From assembly GCA_937991535.1 (NCBI GenBank), contig CALKHN010000090.1:1-64000 (forward strand): a stretch of 64,000 nt of DNA. Direction: 5' to 3'. Each line of letters begins with the position of its first letter. Positions within the stretch are counted from its first letter, which is position 1. The position numbers and the translations under genes are program-made. Positions 1 to 8,164 of this stretch are shown here, piece by piece. The notes under the pieces were generated by a model. The model ran no database searches. It saw only the letters and a program-made list of their open reading frames with translations, and was not told where the DNA came from. Source of the DNA: an uncultured Sphingobacteriales bacterium (lineage in GTDB: Bacteria > Bacteroidota > Bacteroidia > Chitinophagales > Chitinophagaceae).

Positions 1-21
1 CGCCTCCTTTTAATTTATCAA

Positions 22-3000
22 TCAAGTATTTTTACCGGACACTAATGATTCAAAATCAACAGTCTTTCTAGCATATACTGCAGCCCATGCGTCAAAGTTT
101 TCAATCTGCTGTCTCCTCATTTCATTTGGCCGCAGGTATTTAAACAACAGGTACATTTCTGTAAGGCTGTTAGATATGGGTGTACCGGATAAAAAGGTAA
201 CGCACAGATCACTATTGAATTTTTCCTGCAAAGTTCTCACCGCGAAAAGCATGTTGAGTGCCTTTTGGCTGCCTTCCATATTGCCAAGGCCGGAAACCCT
301 GTCGTGCCTTGTGGTAAAAGTGAGGTTCTTGTATTTATGTGATTCATCTACAAACAAATGGTCTATACCTAAGTCCTTAAAGTTGATGCCGGCGTCTTTC
401 TTTTCTTCAATAGCCTTTCTTATTTCCTGAAGCTTTATGCCTAAATTAGTTTTACGTATCTCCAGGCCTTTCAACATACGCCTGGAGATTTCTCCGCCCA
501 TATTCTTTATCGTATATAGGTCTTTCTCTACATTGTCTAATTCAGTTTGAAATATTTCTCTTTGTATTTCTGGGCTTTGAGGGATTTTTCCAAACTGGTC
601 ATGCGTTAGAATAATGCAATCCCAATTATTGTTTTTTATTTCATGCGACAACCTTATTCTTTTTGCCGGTGTAAAATCATTTTCACCTGGAGCCAATATC
701 TTTGAATTAGGATAAGCTTTTCGATAAGTATCCCTTATCTGGTTTACATTGGCTTTTAAAGCAAGGATCATGGGTTTGTTTACAATTCCAAGCCGTTTCA
801 TTTCATGGGCAGCAACAATCATCGTAAGCGTTTTCCCAAGGCCCACTTCATGATCTATCAATGCGCCCCGGTTTTGAATAATACGCCATACAGAATTCTT
901 TTGAGAGCTATACAGATCTTCAATATCTAATCGTTTTCTATCTAAGCCGGGGAATTGCAAATGGCTGCCATCGTACTCCCTCAGCACATTGCAGTTGAAA
1001 GTATTGTTATACAATTCTTCTAAATACTTTTTATCACTATCGGACAATTCTTTCAACCAGTCATTAAAATTATTGCGGATGGATTCGATTTTTTGATGTG
1101 CCAATTGTATGGCGTCATTGTCAGGAACACGAATCGTTTTATCGCCCAGGTCAACTGCGTAAGTATAAAAGGGACTGGTATTCTCCAATGCATGTTCTAA
1201 AAGCGTATGGCCATAAGAAGTGCTGCCACTCTTTGTTGTAACTGCATATTCCTGGTTCGTTTTAGCATTGCTGCTTTCAACTTTTACTTTAAAAGTATCC
1301 AGGGAAGGGAAGTAATTAACTGACGTATCCAGTTCAAATAAATGAGAAGCAAACCGGTCATAGTAATCCTGCGGTATCCATCTTTCTCCCAAATTAAAAT
1401 CCAGTAATTCAAAAGGTATTTTTTCAGGTTGTATTTTCTCTAATGCCTGCCTGCTTTTTTGCAGTTGTACATTACCAGGGTTTTCTTCAGATGCTTTTAT
1501 TGCTTGGTTTAATTTGGCGACAACATTGCCGCTTAAAAACTGGTCAGCAGTTTCCCATGAATTGTTGGCCGGGTTTATGTAAATATGATTACCCAGTGCC
1601 TGTATCGTATCTGCTTCAGTACTATCTGTTGCAGCAGCAATAAACTCAATGTCAACCAAGCCTTTATCATTCAGGCTTTTTGCCAATGCCTCAATGGGGT
1701 TATCAGTATGAAACGCTTCCTGCTTTTGAATGAGAGATTGGGTAAGGATATCAGCTTTAAAATACTGGTCACCTTCTTTTCTTTCGAGTGAAGCCAATAT
1801 AATAAGACCGAAGGCTTCATCTTTTAATATACGGAGTTTATTGGTTGACGAATTTAATATGCCATAACCTTTCACTAAAGCATCATAAGATTCATTCAAC
1901 TGTTTTCTCAAATCCGGGTATTCAATATTTTCAGTTGCTTCTTTGTCTGCCAGCAATAAATACCCGTCTCTCATGGCAGTGTATTGCTGATAGAATCCAA
2001 TATCTTTTTTATCATACAGACTTGGTAAGAAAGCAGGTTTGTCATTTTCGCCAGCGATATAAGAAACAAATCCAACCCTGTCGTTGTGTACAATCAGGGT
2101 TCCTTCTTTATGACATGGATTAGGATCTTTTAGTTCGTCTAGCTGCCTATCTTTATTATTGACAGCAATGTGAAATACACTTTCTCCCTCGTTATAAAAT
2201 TGATGATCGAATTCCTGCAACTTATTTGACAAGCCATTTAATTCAAAATGAATAGCGGAAGCATTCATCCAGTTAGCCGGAAAATTTATTTCTTCTGCAT
2301 TGGAATAAAGTTTGTAAACGTATTGTTTGAAGGCGATTGATTTTGCAGTAACCAAAACAACGGCTTCATGTTCTGGCTTATCCGCAGTTTTAATAATGTT
2401 GGCTATCCTGGCTGTTTTCCTGTCAACGACAGTTGCATCTAATCTGTTGATATAAGCCGAAGCCCTGTTAATGTTAGCTGCAGGCGCAATGTCAAATAAC
2501 CCCAATTGTACCGAACTGTTATCAGGATTATTTTCCGGCATCGGCAAATAGGTAAGCTGTTTACCTTTGTCGATATCTTCCTGGATTTCTTCTAATGCAA
2601 ATGCCTCCTTATTAAAATGCTGGTTAAGGCCGTCTTTTATTGTTTCAGCCAACTTCTCTTTTATTACATTTATGTCTCCATTTTGCCAAACTGTTTGATT
2701 CGACCTGCTGTACTGATTCTTACCCGCCTTAATTTCATCAGCAAGAAAAATTTCAGGGTGCTGATTGATATAGTGGTTGATGCCGTATTTCCCAAATTCA
2801 TTCTCCTGTTCGATAGTTACAACCAATGATCGTTCCTTTTCCGAGAGCGAAATTTTATTTACATTCTTCTGAACAATCAGCATGTGACTTGGAGACTCTG
2901 TATTACCTGTGTCCTTCATCAGGTTATCAGGCATTACACTAAGGCTTATAAAATCAGCATGATTGAATAAATATTCTCTTGCCGCTTTGTTCGATGAACT

Positions 3001-3753
3001 GTTTAGAAAAGCATCTGTAGTGATGTAAGCCAATAGCCCACCGTCTTTTATCTTATCCAAGCCTTTTGCAAAAAAGTAATTATGAATTTTACCTGTTAGG
3101 GTCTCATTATTGAATGCCTCGTCAAATACCCTAAAGTTGCCAAATGGAATATTACTAACTATTAAATCGCATTTACCGTTTTCATCATTTGAAGTATTTT
3201 CAAAACCTTTCACCTGCACAGAAACAGGGACGGGTATCGAACTACTTAAAGCAGTCAATACCCGGCCCGTCAACATATCTTTTTCAACAGCAGTAATGCT
3301 TTGCAATCCAGGAAAAGCATTTGCAGCTTCGCTTACAAATACGCCTGCGCCACTGCTTGGCTCATATATATTTTTGGGATCAATGCCTTGTTCCTTTAAA
3401 ACACTAAACAATGTTTGAGGAATTATTTCAGGTGTATAAAATGCAGTGAGAATACTGTTTTTAATTGAATCTATTGCCTGCTTGTATTCTGCTTCTGGTA
3501 ATTGCTGCCGCAATAAGTTATGGAGTTCTTTTATCTGCGGATAGAGTTTTAGATCTTCTTTTGAAGCGTTTAATTTTATCCATTCCTCCTTTGGTCCGTT
3601 GGGATATAACACAGCTTTTAAACCACCAAACCCGGCGTACTTTTTTAATGCTTCTACCTGTTCAGGCAAAAGCGATTGCCCGGACTGCCATTCCAATGCA
3701 ATGCGAATAGCGGCAATATTATCTTTCAGTTTCTGTTGACTGTTGTAATTCAC
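22..3753 (-). CDS. N6-adenine methylase / SNF2-type helicase of a conjugative element, C-terminally truncated
   Basis: A 1243-residue protein of the large methylase-helicase family carried by Bacteroidota conjugative transposons. An N-terminal class I methyltransferase domain shows motif I EPSSGAGVF near residue 132 and a NIPF catalytic motif near residue 200. A helicase domain begins near residue 960 with Walker A HEVGLGKT (about 969), then FVDESHKYKN (Walker B) and FLSGTPISNS (motif III). The reading frame stops about 50 residues after motif III, so the second RecA-like domain is absent. Family members normally continue for several hundred residues. The start overlaps the end of the upstream DUF1896-like gene by 35 bp, so the two are probably co-transcribed. 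Truncation could reflect a frameshift or an insertion just beyond the window edge. Role in transfer or protection of the element is inferred. Confidence 0.8.
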   Translation of the reverse strand: MNYNSQQKLKDNIAAIRIALEWQSGQSLLPEQVEALKKYAGFGGLKAVLYPNGPKEEWIKLNASKEDLKLYPQIKELHNLLRQQLPEAEYKQAIDSIKNSILTAFYTPEIIPQTLFSVLKEQGIDPKNIYEPSSGAGVFVSEAANAFPGLQSITAVEKDMLTGRVLTALSSSIPVPVSVQVKGFENTSNDENGKCDLIVSNIPFGNFRVFDEAFNNETLTGKIHNYFFAKGLDKIKDGGLLAYITTDAFLNSSSNKAAREYLFNHADFISLSVMPDNLMKDTGNTESPSHMLIVQKNVNKISLSEKERSLVVTIEQENEFGKYGINHYINQHPEIFLADEIKAGKNQYSRSNQTVWQNGDINVIKEKLAETIKDGLNQHFNKEAFALEEIQEDIDKGKQLTYLPMPENNPDNSSVQLGLFDIAPAANINRASAYINRLDATVVDRKTARIANIIKTADKPEHEAVVLVTAKSIAFKQYVYKLYSNAEEINFPANWMNASAIHFELNGLSNKLQEFDHQFYNEGESVFHIAVNNKDRQLDELKDPNPCHKEGTLIVHNDRVGFVSYIAGENDKPAFLPSLYDKKDIGFYQQYTAMRDGYLLLADKEATENIEYPDLRKQLNESYDALVKGYGILNSSTNKLRILKDEAFGLIILASLERKEGDQYFKADILTQSLIQKQEAFHTDNPIEALAKSLNDKGLVDIEFIAAATDSTEADTIQALGNHIYINPANNSWETADQFLSGNVVAKLNQAIKASEENPGNVQLQKSRQALEKIQPEKIPFELLDFNLGERWIPQDYYDRFASHLFELDTSVNYFPSLDTFKVKVESSNAKTNQEYAVTTKSGSTSYGHTLLEHALENTSPFYTYAVDLGDKTIRVPDNDAIQLAHQKIESIRNNFNDWLKELSDSDKKYLEELYNNTFNCNVLREYDGSHLQFPGLDRKRLDIEDLYSSQKNSVWRIIQNRGALIDHEVGLGKTLTMIVAAHEMKRLGIVNKPMILALKANVNQIRDTYRKAYPNSKILAPGENDFTPAKRIRLSHEIKNNNWDCIILTHDQFGKIPQSPEIQREIFQTELDNVEKDLYTIKNMGGEISRRMLKGLEIRKTNLGIKLQEIRKAIEEKKDAGINFKDLGIDHLFVDESHKYKNLTFTTRHDRVSGLGNMEGSQKALNMLFAVRTLQEKFNSDLCVTFLSGTPISNSLTEMYLLFKYLRPNEMRRQQIENFDAWAAVYARKTVDFESLVSGKNT

Positions 3754-4204
3754 TGTTCACATTTTCACTCGTCACATTGTCCAGGTACTCTTTTATTACA
3801 CCCATAATCGCATAGCCCAAAAATCTATTGTTCTCATTTTCTTCTGAAAAATTTAGATCATCAAAAACAGGGTTGCAATGTTTTACCATATTGCTGATCT
3901 CAAATAGCAATAGCCCCGTCTCAATAAATTGATTGTATTGCTGCTCAAATTCTGATTCAAGTAGATGCAGGACATAATTATACCTGGAAGGCTTTAGATC
4001 TTCAGTAAGGTGCGCCATGCATATTTCTTCTATGATATACGACGGTTTACCTTCTTTGCTCAACTGTTCTATGAGAGAATCAACAGTGCTTACCTTATCA
4101 CTCAGGTATTGTGTAGTGTTGCCTGTTTCTTCTAATTCCAACAATATATCAGGATTATTCTCCTTGATGTATTTATAGAGATTATTAATAAGTGTTCCTT
4201 GCAT
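3719..4204 (-). CDS. DUF1896-like conjugative-element protein
   Basis: A 161-residue, acidic, mostly helical protein without signal peptide or membrane segment. The central stretch (IEEICMAHLTEDLKPSRYN, then LHLLESEFEQQY) resembles the DUF1896 proteins that sit directly upstream of the methylase-helicase in Bacteroidota conjugative transposons. The position here is the same: its 3' end overlaps the start of the methylase-helicase and it follows the TraE-like gene on the same strand. The biochemical role of DUF1896 is unknown. Assignment rests on position plus weak motif recognition, so the family name is tentative while the gene itself looks real. Confidence 0.65.
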   Translation of the reverse strand: MQGTLINNLYKYIKENNPDILLELEETGNTTQYLSDKVSTVDSLIEQLSKEGKPSYIIEEICMAHLTEDLKPSRYNYVLHLLESEFEQQYNQFIETGLLLFEISNMVKHCNPVFDDLNFSEENENNRFLGYAIMGVIKEYLDNVTSENVNSELQQSTETER

Positions 4205-4222
4205 AGCGGTATGTTTTAGATT

Positions 4223-4555
4223 TTATACTCCAAAGAAAGAACGTATCACAGTGGCTACAATAACCAGGAAAACACAACTGCCAAACCATGCGGCTGCAAC
4301 CTTGCCGGTATCATGATCGCCACTGTTCCACTTTTGATATACTTTAACGGCACCAATCAAACCGACGATGGCACCTACTGCATACATCAGGTTAGTTCCC
4401 GAAGCAAAATAGCTTCTCACCTTTGTGTTGGCCTCATTGATACCGGCATTACCATCCTGTGCTTTTACATAAATGGAGATCAGCAACAGTATGCCTGTTG
4501 CTGTAAATGAAAGCAGTTGCTTTTTGATTTGTTTTGTTTCTGTCGCACTTTTCAT
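4223..4555 (-). CDS. traE: TraE-like conjugal transfer protein (DUF4134)
   Basis: About 110 residues from the preferred start at MKSATETKQ; a longer frame reaching 4636 adds 27 residues of poor quality. An N-terminal signal-like hydrophobic segment ends at VKAQ, followed by a soluble stretch with GINEANTKVRSYF and two membrane segments (LMYAVGAIVGLIGAVKVY and a C-terminal one ending RSFFGV). The motif GDHDTGKVAAAWFGSCVF is characteristic of DUF4134/TraE, a VirB2-pilin-like component of Bacteroides-type type IV secretion. In complete elements traE is followed by traF (DUF4133) and the TraG ATPase. Here it is followed instead by DUF1896 and the helicase, so it appears isolated from the rest of the transfer operon. 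Confidence 0.85.
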   Translation of the reverse strand: MKSATETKQIKKQLLSFTATGILLLISIYVKAQDGNAGINEANTKVRSYFASGTNLMYAVGAIVGLIGAVKVYQKWNSGDHDTGKVAAAWFGSCVFLVIVATVIRSFFGV

Positions 4556-4665
4556 AACACACTTTTTTTGATTAATGAATAAATAAAAAAATGCTCCATT
4601 GTTCCATCCGTTCAACCGCACTTGTTTCTCCTGCACCGGAACAATGAAGCATTAGGTTTTTCAAA

Positions 4666-5130
4666 TCAGTTCAGTAGTTGTTTAAGATCATTTAGCTGGA
4701 GTAGATTAGGGTACTTTGCATTGGATTCATTAAAAAGAAAATCAGTCAATTCGCTTTTATGGTCGCCGTCTTTTAAAACGGGGTATTTCATAACAATGCC
4801 TTGCAATGAATATAGTAGTTCATCTTTGGTGATGTCACTGTCCGATTCATGCAGATATGCTTTTACTTCATCATTGAATGACTGTACCAATGGTGAAATA
4901 TCAACTTCCAAAGCAGGTTTAGGTTGATAGTCTTCAGGGTTTTCAGTTTCAAAAGATTTTTTAAAGTCGCCGACTGTTGGAATAACAATTGTACTGTCCT
5001 CTACTTTTTTAATACCTATAATACCCAAAACCTCCCAACGGTAATAACGAAAACCTATAAACGCATAATAGCAAACTAATAAAATGATTAAGGCAGTAAA
5101 ATATTGTTCCCAGCTTATTGAATTAAACAT
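4666..5130 (-). CDS. Single-TM protein of conjugative element, unknown function
   Basis: Not recognised. From the preferred start (MFNSISWEQYF) the protein has about 154 residues. An N-terminal membrane segment (TALIILLVCYYAFIGF) is followed by a basic/aromatic patch and a soluble acidic C-terminal domain. The frame can be extended 12 residues upstream, but that start adds a lysine-rich tail before the membrane segment and is less likely. It lies directly upstream of the TraE-like gene on the same strand, so a membrane-associated role in conjugation is inferred. Small one-TM proteins of this kind are common in Bacteroidota transfer regions, but no family is claimed. Confidence 0.6.
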   Translation of the reverse strand: MFNSISWEQYFTALIILLVCYYAFIGFRYYRWEVLGIIGIKKVEDSTIVIPTVGDFKKSFETENPEDYQPKPALEVDISPLVQSFNDEVKAYLHESDSDITKDELLYSLQGIVMKYPVLKDGDHKSELTDFLFNESNAKYPNLLQLNDLKQLLN

Positions 5131-5231
5131 AACACTTAGATTTTTTTGTTTACAAATCAGTTTCACTACTCAAAGTCCCGGATAAAAATAATTGCAAAAA
5201 CATTTCCAAACCATGCCAAATGATTGGTAAA

Positions 5232-5249
5232 CGGGGTAGCACAACCCCG
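5232..5249. repeat. GC-rich hairpin beside the left conjugative remnant
   Basis: CGGGGT and ACCCCG can pair around a 6-nt loop in otherwise AT-rich DNA. It lies 100 bp upstream of the minus-strand one-TM gene and 25 bp before the start of the truncated beta-barrel reading frame. It could be a terminator remnant or part of the junction between the conjugative remnant and chromosomal genes. No T-run follows on either strand, so a terminator is not strongly supported. Confidence 0.4.
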
Positions 5250-5277
5250 CAAATAAGATTGAAGATGAATAAAGTAA

Positions 5278-5631
5278 GGGCTAAATATTATTCAGATTTG
5301 GCTAAATGAAGTTGAAAATGTATTTGTCAAAACTTCCAAAGTGCATGAATGTATTGGCTATTTCAGTTATGCCAAGGGGACAAAAACATTTATGCTGAGG
5401 CAATTTCATATTGAGGGATTTGTAAACCAGTTCAAACTTGACATTATTTCACCTGATAAAAAGACCTTGGTTTTTATAACTGAATCAATAGAGAATATTC
5501 CTTCCGGATTCAGAGCAAAGGGAACTTATCGCATACTCAGCGATGATGAAATCGAAGAAACATTTGACATAGCAGAGCCTGGTAAAGAGTTTTCGGTTTA
5601 CTCAAAAGTGAAACTGGTGCGTCAGAAATAA
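5278..5631 (+). pseudogene. 5'-truncated small beta-barrel (lipocalin/FABP-like) gene
   Basis: Open frame from just after a stop at 5275-5277 to the TAA ending at 5631; the only near-N-terminal start is GTG at 5341, giving 96 residues. The sequence RQFHIEGFVNQF followed by FRAKGTYRILSDDEIEETF and the ending PGKEFSVYSKVKLVR looks like the C-terminal two thirds of a small single-domain beta-barrel family of about 150-160 residues. The family's N-terminal strands are not visible in any upstream frame. The break falls next to the conjugative-element remnant, so the gene was probably truncated when that element inserted or rearranged. It might instead be a short functional protein starting at the GTG. 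Confidence 0.45.
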
Positions 5632-6075
5632 TCAATTCGTTCTGTTCCATGTTTCCGTTCTTCCAAATAAGGATATGCCTACATAGCCTCTTACTTTAAG
5701 TGTGTTCCTATCTTTTAAATACATATAAGAGCTATAAGTCTTGCCGCTTTCAGGGTCGTAAATATCACCGCCCTTCCATTCATCATCACCGTCAAATTTA
5801 AAACCTGTAAGCATCAACAACCCGATTATCGGTTTGCTGCGATTTGCTTTATCAGGATTGTTAGCATCAACCCGTTGCTTTCCGTTCTCAGTTGGATTTT
5901 TCAGCCAGATAATTTTACCATGAAACTTTCCGCCTGATTTATATATCTGGATTTTCGCAGGTTCTTTACCACCGGTAAGCCACATACCAATTATGTCATC
6001 AGCTTTATTTTGAGAATGTGCCTCAAAAGAAATCAATGAAGAAATTAAAATAAAAGACGCTATTCCTTTTTTCAT
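5632..6075 (-). CDS. Secreted DUF2147 family protein
   Basis: About 147 residues from the start MKKGIASF. A cleavable signal peptide ends near EAHSQN. The mature part contains DDIIGMWLTGG at its N-terminus, an internal GKFHGKIIWLKNP segment, a GKTYSSYMYLKD segment and the ending LFGRTETWNR, the regular layout of DUF2147 beta-barrel proteins of the periplasm or outer envelope. The chosen ATG overlaps the stop of the sterol-desaturase gene by 4 bp (ATGA), which implies translational coupling and argues against the start 9 bp further upstream. Molecular function of DUF2147 is unknown. Confidence 0.9.
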   Translation of the reverse strand: MKKGIASFILISSLISFEAHSQNKADDIIGMWLTGGKEPAKIQIYKSGGKFHGKIIWLKNPTENGKQRVDANNPDKANRSKPIIGLLMLTGFKFDGDDEWKGGDIYDPESGKTYSSYMYLKDRNTLKVRGYVGISLFGRTETWNRTN

Positions 6076-6854
6076 ATCCTGCACTTTTTAGGTGAAGGGT
6101 TTTCTCTTTGTCTCAGGTTTTCAAATGCTGTATCGTAATCAGGCCGCAGGGTTCCCATCAACCTGTCCCAGATAGTAAAGTACAAACCGTAATTGCCTTT
6201 AAAATACTGGTGATGCTGGTTGTGGCTTACAGACGTATTCATCCATTTACCAAACCAATGCTTATTAAAACCTTTAGGGTAAATTTCAAATCCTAAATGT
6301 CCATATACATTATACACAAGACTGATAACAAAAAACCACATCAGGTGAATGCTATGAACAGGAATAGTAAACAGGAAGATAACAAAAATCATTGACTCCA
6401 CAACTGCCTCCAATGGATGAAAGGCATAAGCAGCCCACGGTGATGGATTAGTAGATTTATGATGTACAAGATGCACCATTTTAAATAACCAGGGATGGTG
6501 CATGATACGGTGAGCCCAGTAAAAATATGTGTCGTGCATTAAAAGCATTAAGGGAAATGCAAGTATAAAATAAACCGTTCCATGTTCATCAATATGCGTA
6601 TAAAAAGTAGTGTGTGGCCTTATCGCATCACTGTAAAGCATGAGCAGCGGCGGAACAGAAAAGATAATTACAGAAAGAGTTGAAAAGCCTAATTCACGGG
6701 CATAGTCTTTCAGCTTCGGAAATTTTAATTGTATTTTTTTATAGGAAAACTTTCTTTTGAAAAAAACATAATACACCAGGAAGAAGGGTAAGGAGATAAA
6801 AAAGTATTTAACTGCGTTATCCAGTAATAAGTACGCAAATTTATCAAGGCTCAT
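6072..6854 (-). CDS. Sterol desaturase / fatty acid hydroxylase family membrane protein
   Basis: A 260-residue integral membrane protein of the fatty-acid-hydroxylase superfamily, which uses a di-iron centre held by clustered histidines to hydroxylate or desaturate lipids. The three histidine boxes are visible: HDTYFYWAHRIMHH (residues 107-120), HLVHHKS (128-134) and SVSHNQHH (208-215), with an extra HPLEA at 146. At least four hydrophobic segments are present. The protein is the first gene of a two-gene operon with DUF2147, which suggests an envelope-lipid role, but the substrate cannot be read from sequence. Bacterial members act on sterols, carotenoids, sphingolipids or ether lipids. Confidence 0.92.
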   Translation of the reverse strand: MSLDKFAYLLLDNAVKYFFISLPFFLVYYVFFKRKFSYKKIQLKFPKLKDYARELGFSTLSVIIFSVPPLLMLYSDAIRPHTTFYTHIDEHGTVYFILAFPLMLLMHDTYFYWAHRIMHHPWLFKMVHLVHHKSTNPSPWAAYAFHPLEAVVESMIFVIFLFTIPVHSIHLMWFFVISLVYNVYGHLGFEIYPKGFNKHWFGKWMNTSVSHNQHHQYFKGNYGLYFTIWDRLMGTLRPDYDTAFENLRQRENPSPKKCRI

Positions 6855-6917
6855 AATCTGAATTTAGTACTCAAAACTATGATTCGCAAAAGTTAAAAAA
6901 ACTAACCTGGGTTATTT

Positions 6918-7502
6918 TCATTTACCTGCCAGCCTGCGACGCAGGCGGCTGAGGCTTGGGGCTTCCATGCCAAGATAACCTGCTATGTATTTTACTGGGA
7001 TTCTTTGCAAAGCTCCTGGTATAATATTTTCGAGGGCAAGGTATCTTTCTTCAGCACTCAATGTTTTCCTATTTTGTTCATTCAGCAAAACAATCCTCAG
7101 TTCTTCCGCCAATATCTGGCTGAACAGGGTTTCAAATTTCGGATTTTCCTTAAAAATTACAGGCAGGTATTCCTTATTTAATATAAGCGCTTCGCAATCT
7201 TCAATGGCGACAAAGTTTTTATGAGAAGGATTATTGCTAGCAAGTCCCTCGGTATAAGTAAAAAAGCATCCTTCATGCTTAAATTCAGAAGCTATTTCGT
7301 TACCGGACTCATCCGAAAAAGTTGTTACAATAAATCCTTTATTCAGGAAACCGATAAAACGGCAGTATTCTCCGGCTCTTAGTATAAAATCTCCCTTTGC
7401 AAACTTTTTGAAATTGGTGTATTTAAGGCTTTCCTCAATCTCGGCATTGCTGATTTCAATCCGTTCTTTGATATAATTGATAACTTGCGAATACATTGGC
7501 AA
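6918..7502 (-). CDS. Crp/Fnr family transcriptional regulator
   Basis: A 194-residue regulator with an N-terminal cyclic-nucleotide-binding-like beta-roll (FKKFAKGDFILRAGEYCRF, residues about 31-50) and a C-terminal winged-helix (IPVKYIAGYLGMEAPSLSRL). No Fnr-type iron-sulfur cysteine cluster is seen. It is transcribed away from a second Crp/Fnr gene, the two starts being only 32 bp apart, so they must share a control region. The ligand is unknown; Bacteroidota have many such orphan Crp-like regulators. Confidence 0.92.
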   Translation of the reverse strand: MPMYSQVINYIKERIEISNAEIEESLKYTNFKKFAKGDFILRAGEYCRFIGFLNKGFIVTTFSDESGNEIASEFKHEGCFFTYTEGLASNNPSHKNFVAIEDCEALILNKEYLPVIFKENPKFETLFSQILAEELRIVLLNEQNRKTLSAEERYLALENIIPGALQRIPVKYIAGYLGMEAPSLSRLRRRLAGK

Positions 7503-7534
7503 TAGATGTTCACAAAAATAGATTAAATTAAAGC

Positions 7535-8098
7535 ATGGATGCTCTCTTTCTATATTTTAAGAATTTTAACCCACTTTCCAAAGACGCTGAAAGAGCCATT
7601 GCGGAAATAAGCAGCATCATAACCATCAGGAAAAATAAAGACCTGCAGCCTATCGGCCACACCTGCAAAACAATTTACTTTATTAAAAAGGGAGTAGCCC
7701 GTATCTATTACTTCAAAGATGGTATTGATATTACTGAACGTTTCTTTTTCGAGAACAATATTATTGCAAGAGTAGAAAGTTTGTTTACCGGCAAGCCAAG
7801 CCGCAAAGCGATACAGATTCTGGAAGATGCAGAAATTATTGCAATCAACTCCACGCAGCTTTTCAAATTGTATGACACCTACCCTGAAATAGAAAGATTG
7901 TTTCGGAAGATATTTGAAACTGCCTATGTAGAAACAGTTAACCGGATAGAAGGAATACAATTTCATTCAGCAGAGGAGAGATATAATGCCTTACTCAATG
8001 AAGCTCCGAATGTATTAATGAGAGTTCCCCTGAAGTATGTTGCCTCATTCCTCGGAATTACACAGGTAAGCCTTAGCCGTATCCGGGGCCATCGGTAA
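7535..8098 (+). CDS. Crp/Fnr family transcriptional regulator next to persulfide operon
   Basis: A 187-residue Crp-like protein: beta-roll sensor (IRKNKDLQPIGHTCKTIYF, GVARIYYFKDG), dimer helix, and a C-terminal helix-turn-helix (MRVPLKYVASFLGITQVSLS). It lacks a clear cAMP-binding signature. It lies 66 bp upstream of the rhodanese-MBL gene on the same strand and is divergent from another Crp/Fnr gene. The position suggests that it controls the sulfur operon downstream, as Crp-like regulators do for several persulfide dioxygenase operons. This is inference from context. Confidence 0.92.
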   Translation: MDALFLYFKNFNPLSKDAERAIAEISSIITIRKNKDLQPIGHTCKTIYFIKKGVARIYYFKDGIDITERFFFENNIIARVESLFTGKPSRKAIQILEDAEIIAINSTQLFKLYDTYPEIERLFRKIFETAYVETVNRIEGIQFHSAEERYNALLNEAPNVLMRVPLKYVASFLGITQVSLSRIRGHR

Positions 8099-8164
8099 TT
8101 ATTTATCCTATGTTAAAAGAATAGCCATTTATTGCGGTCACCTTTGTGAAGTAAACTTTACAAT

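Noticed and set aside
8139..8146. CACCTTTG as a -7 promoter box of the persulfide operon
   Set aside because: One mismatch to TAnnTTTG and no -33 partner at suitable spacing; too weak to list.
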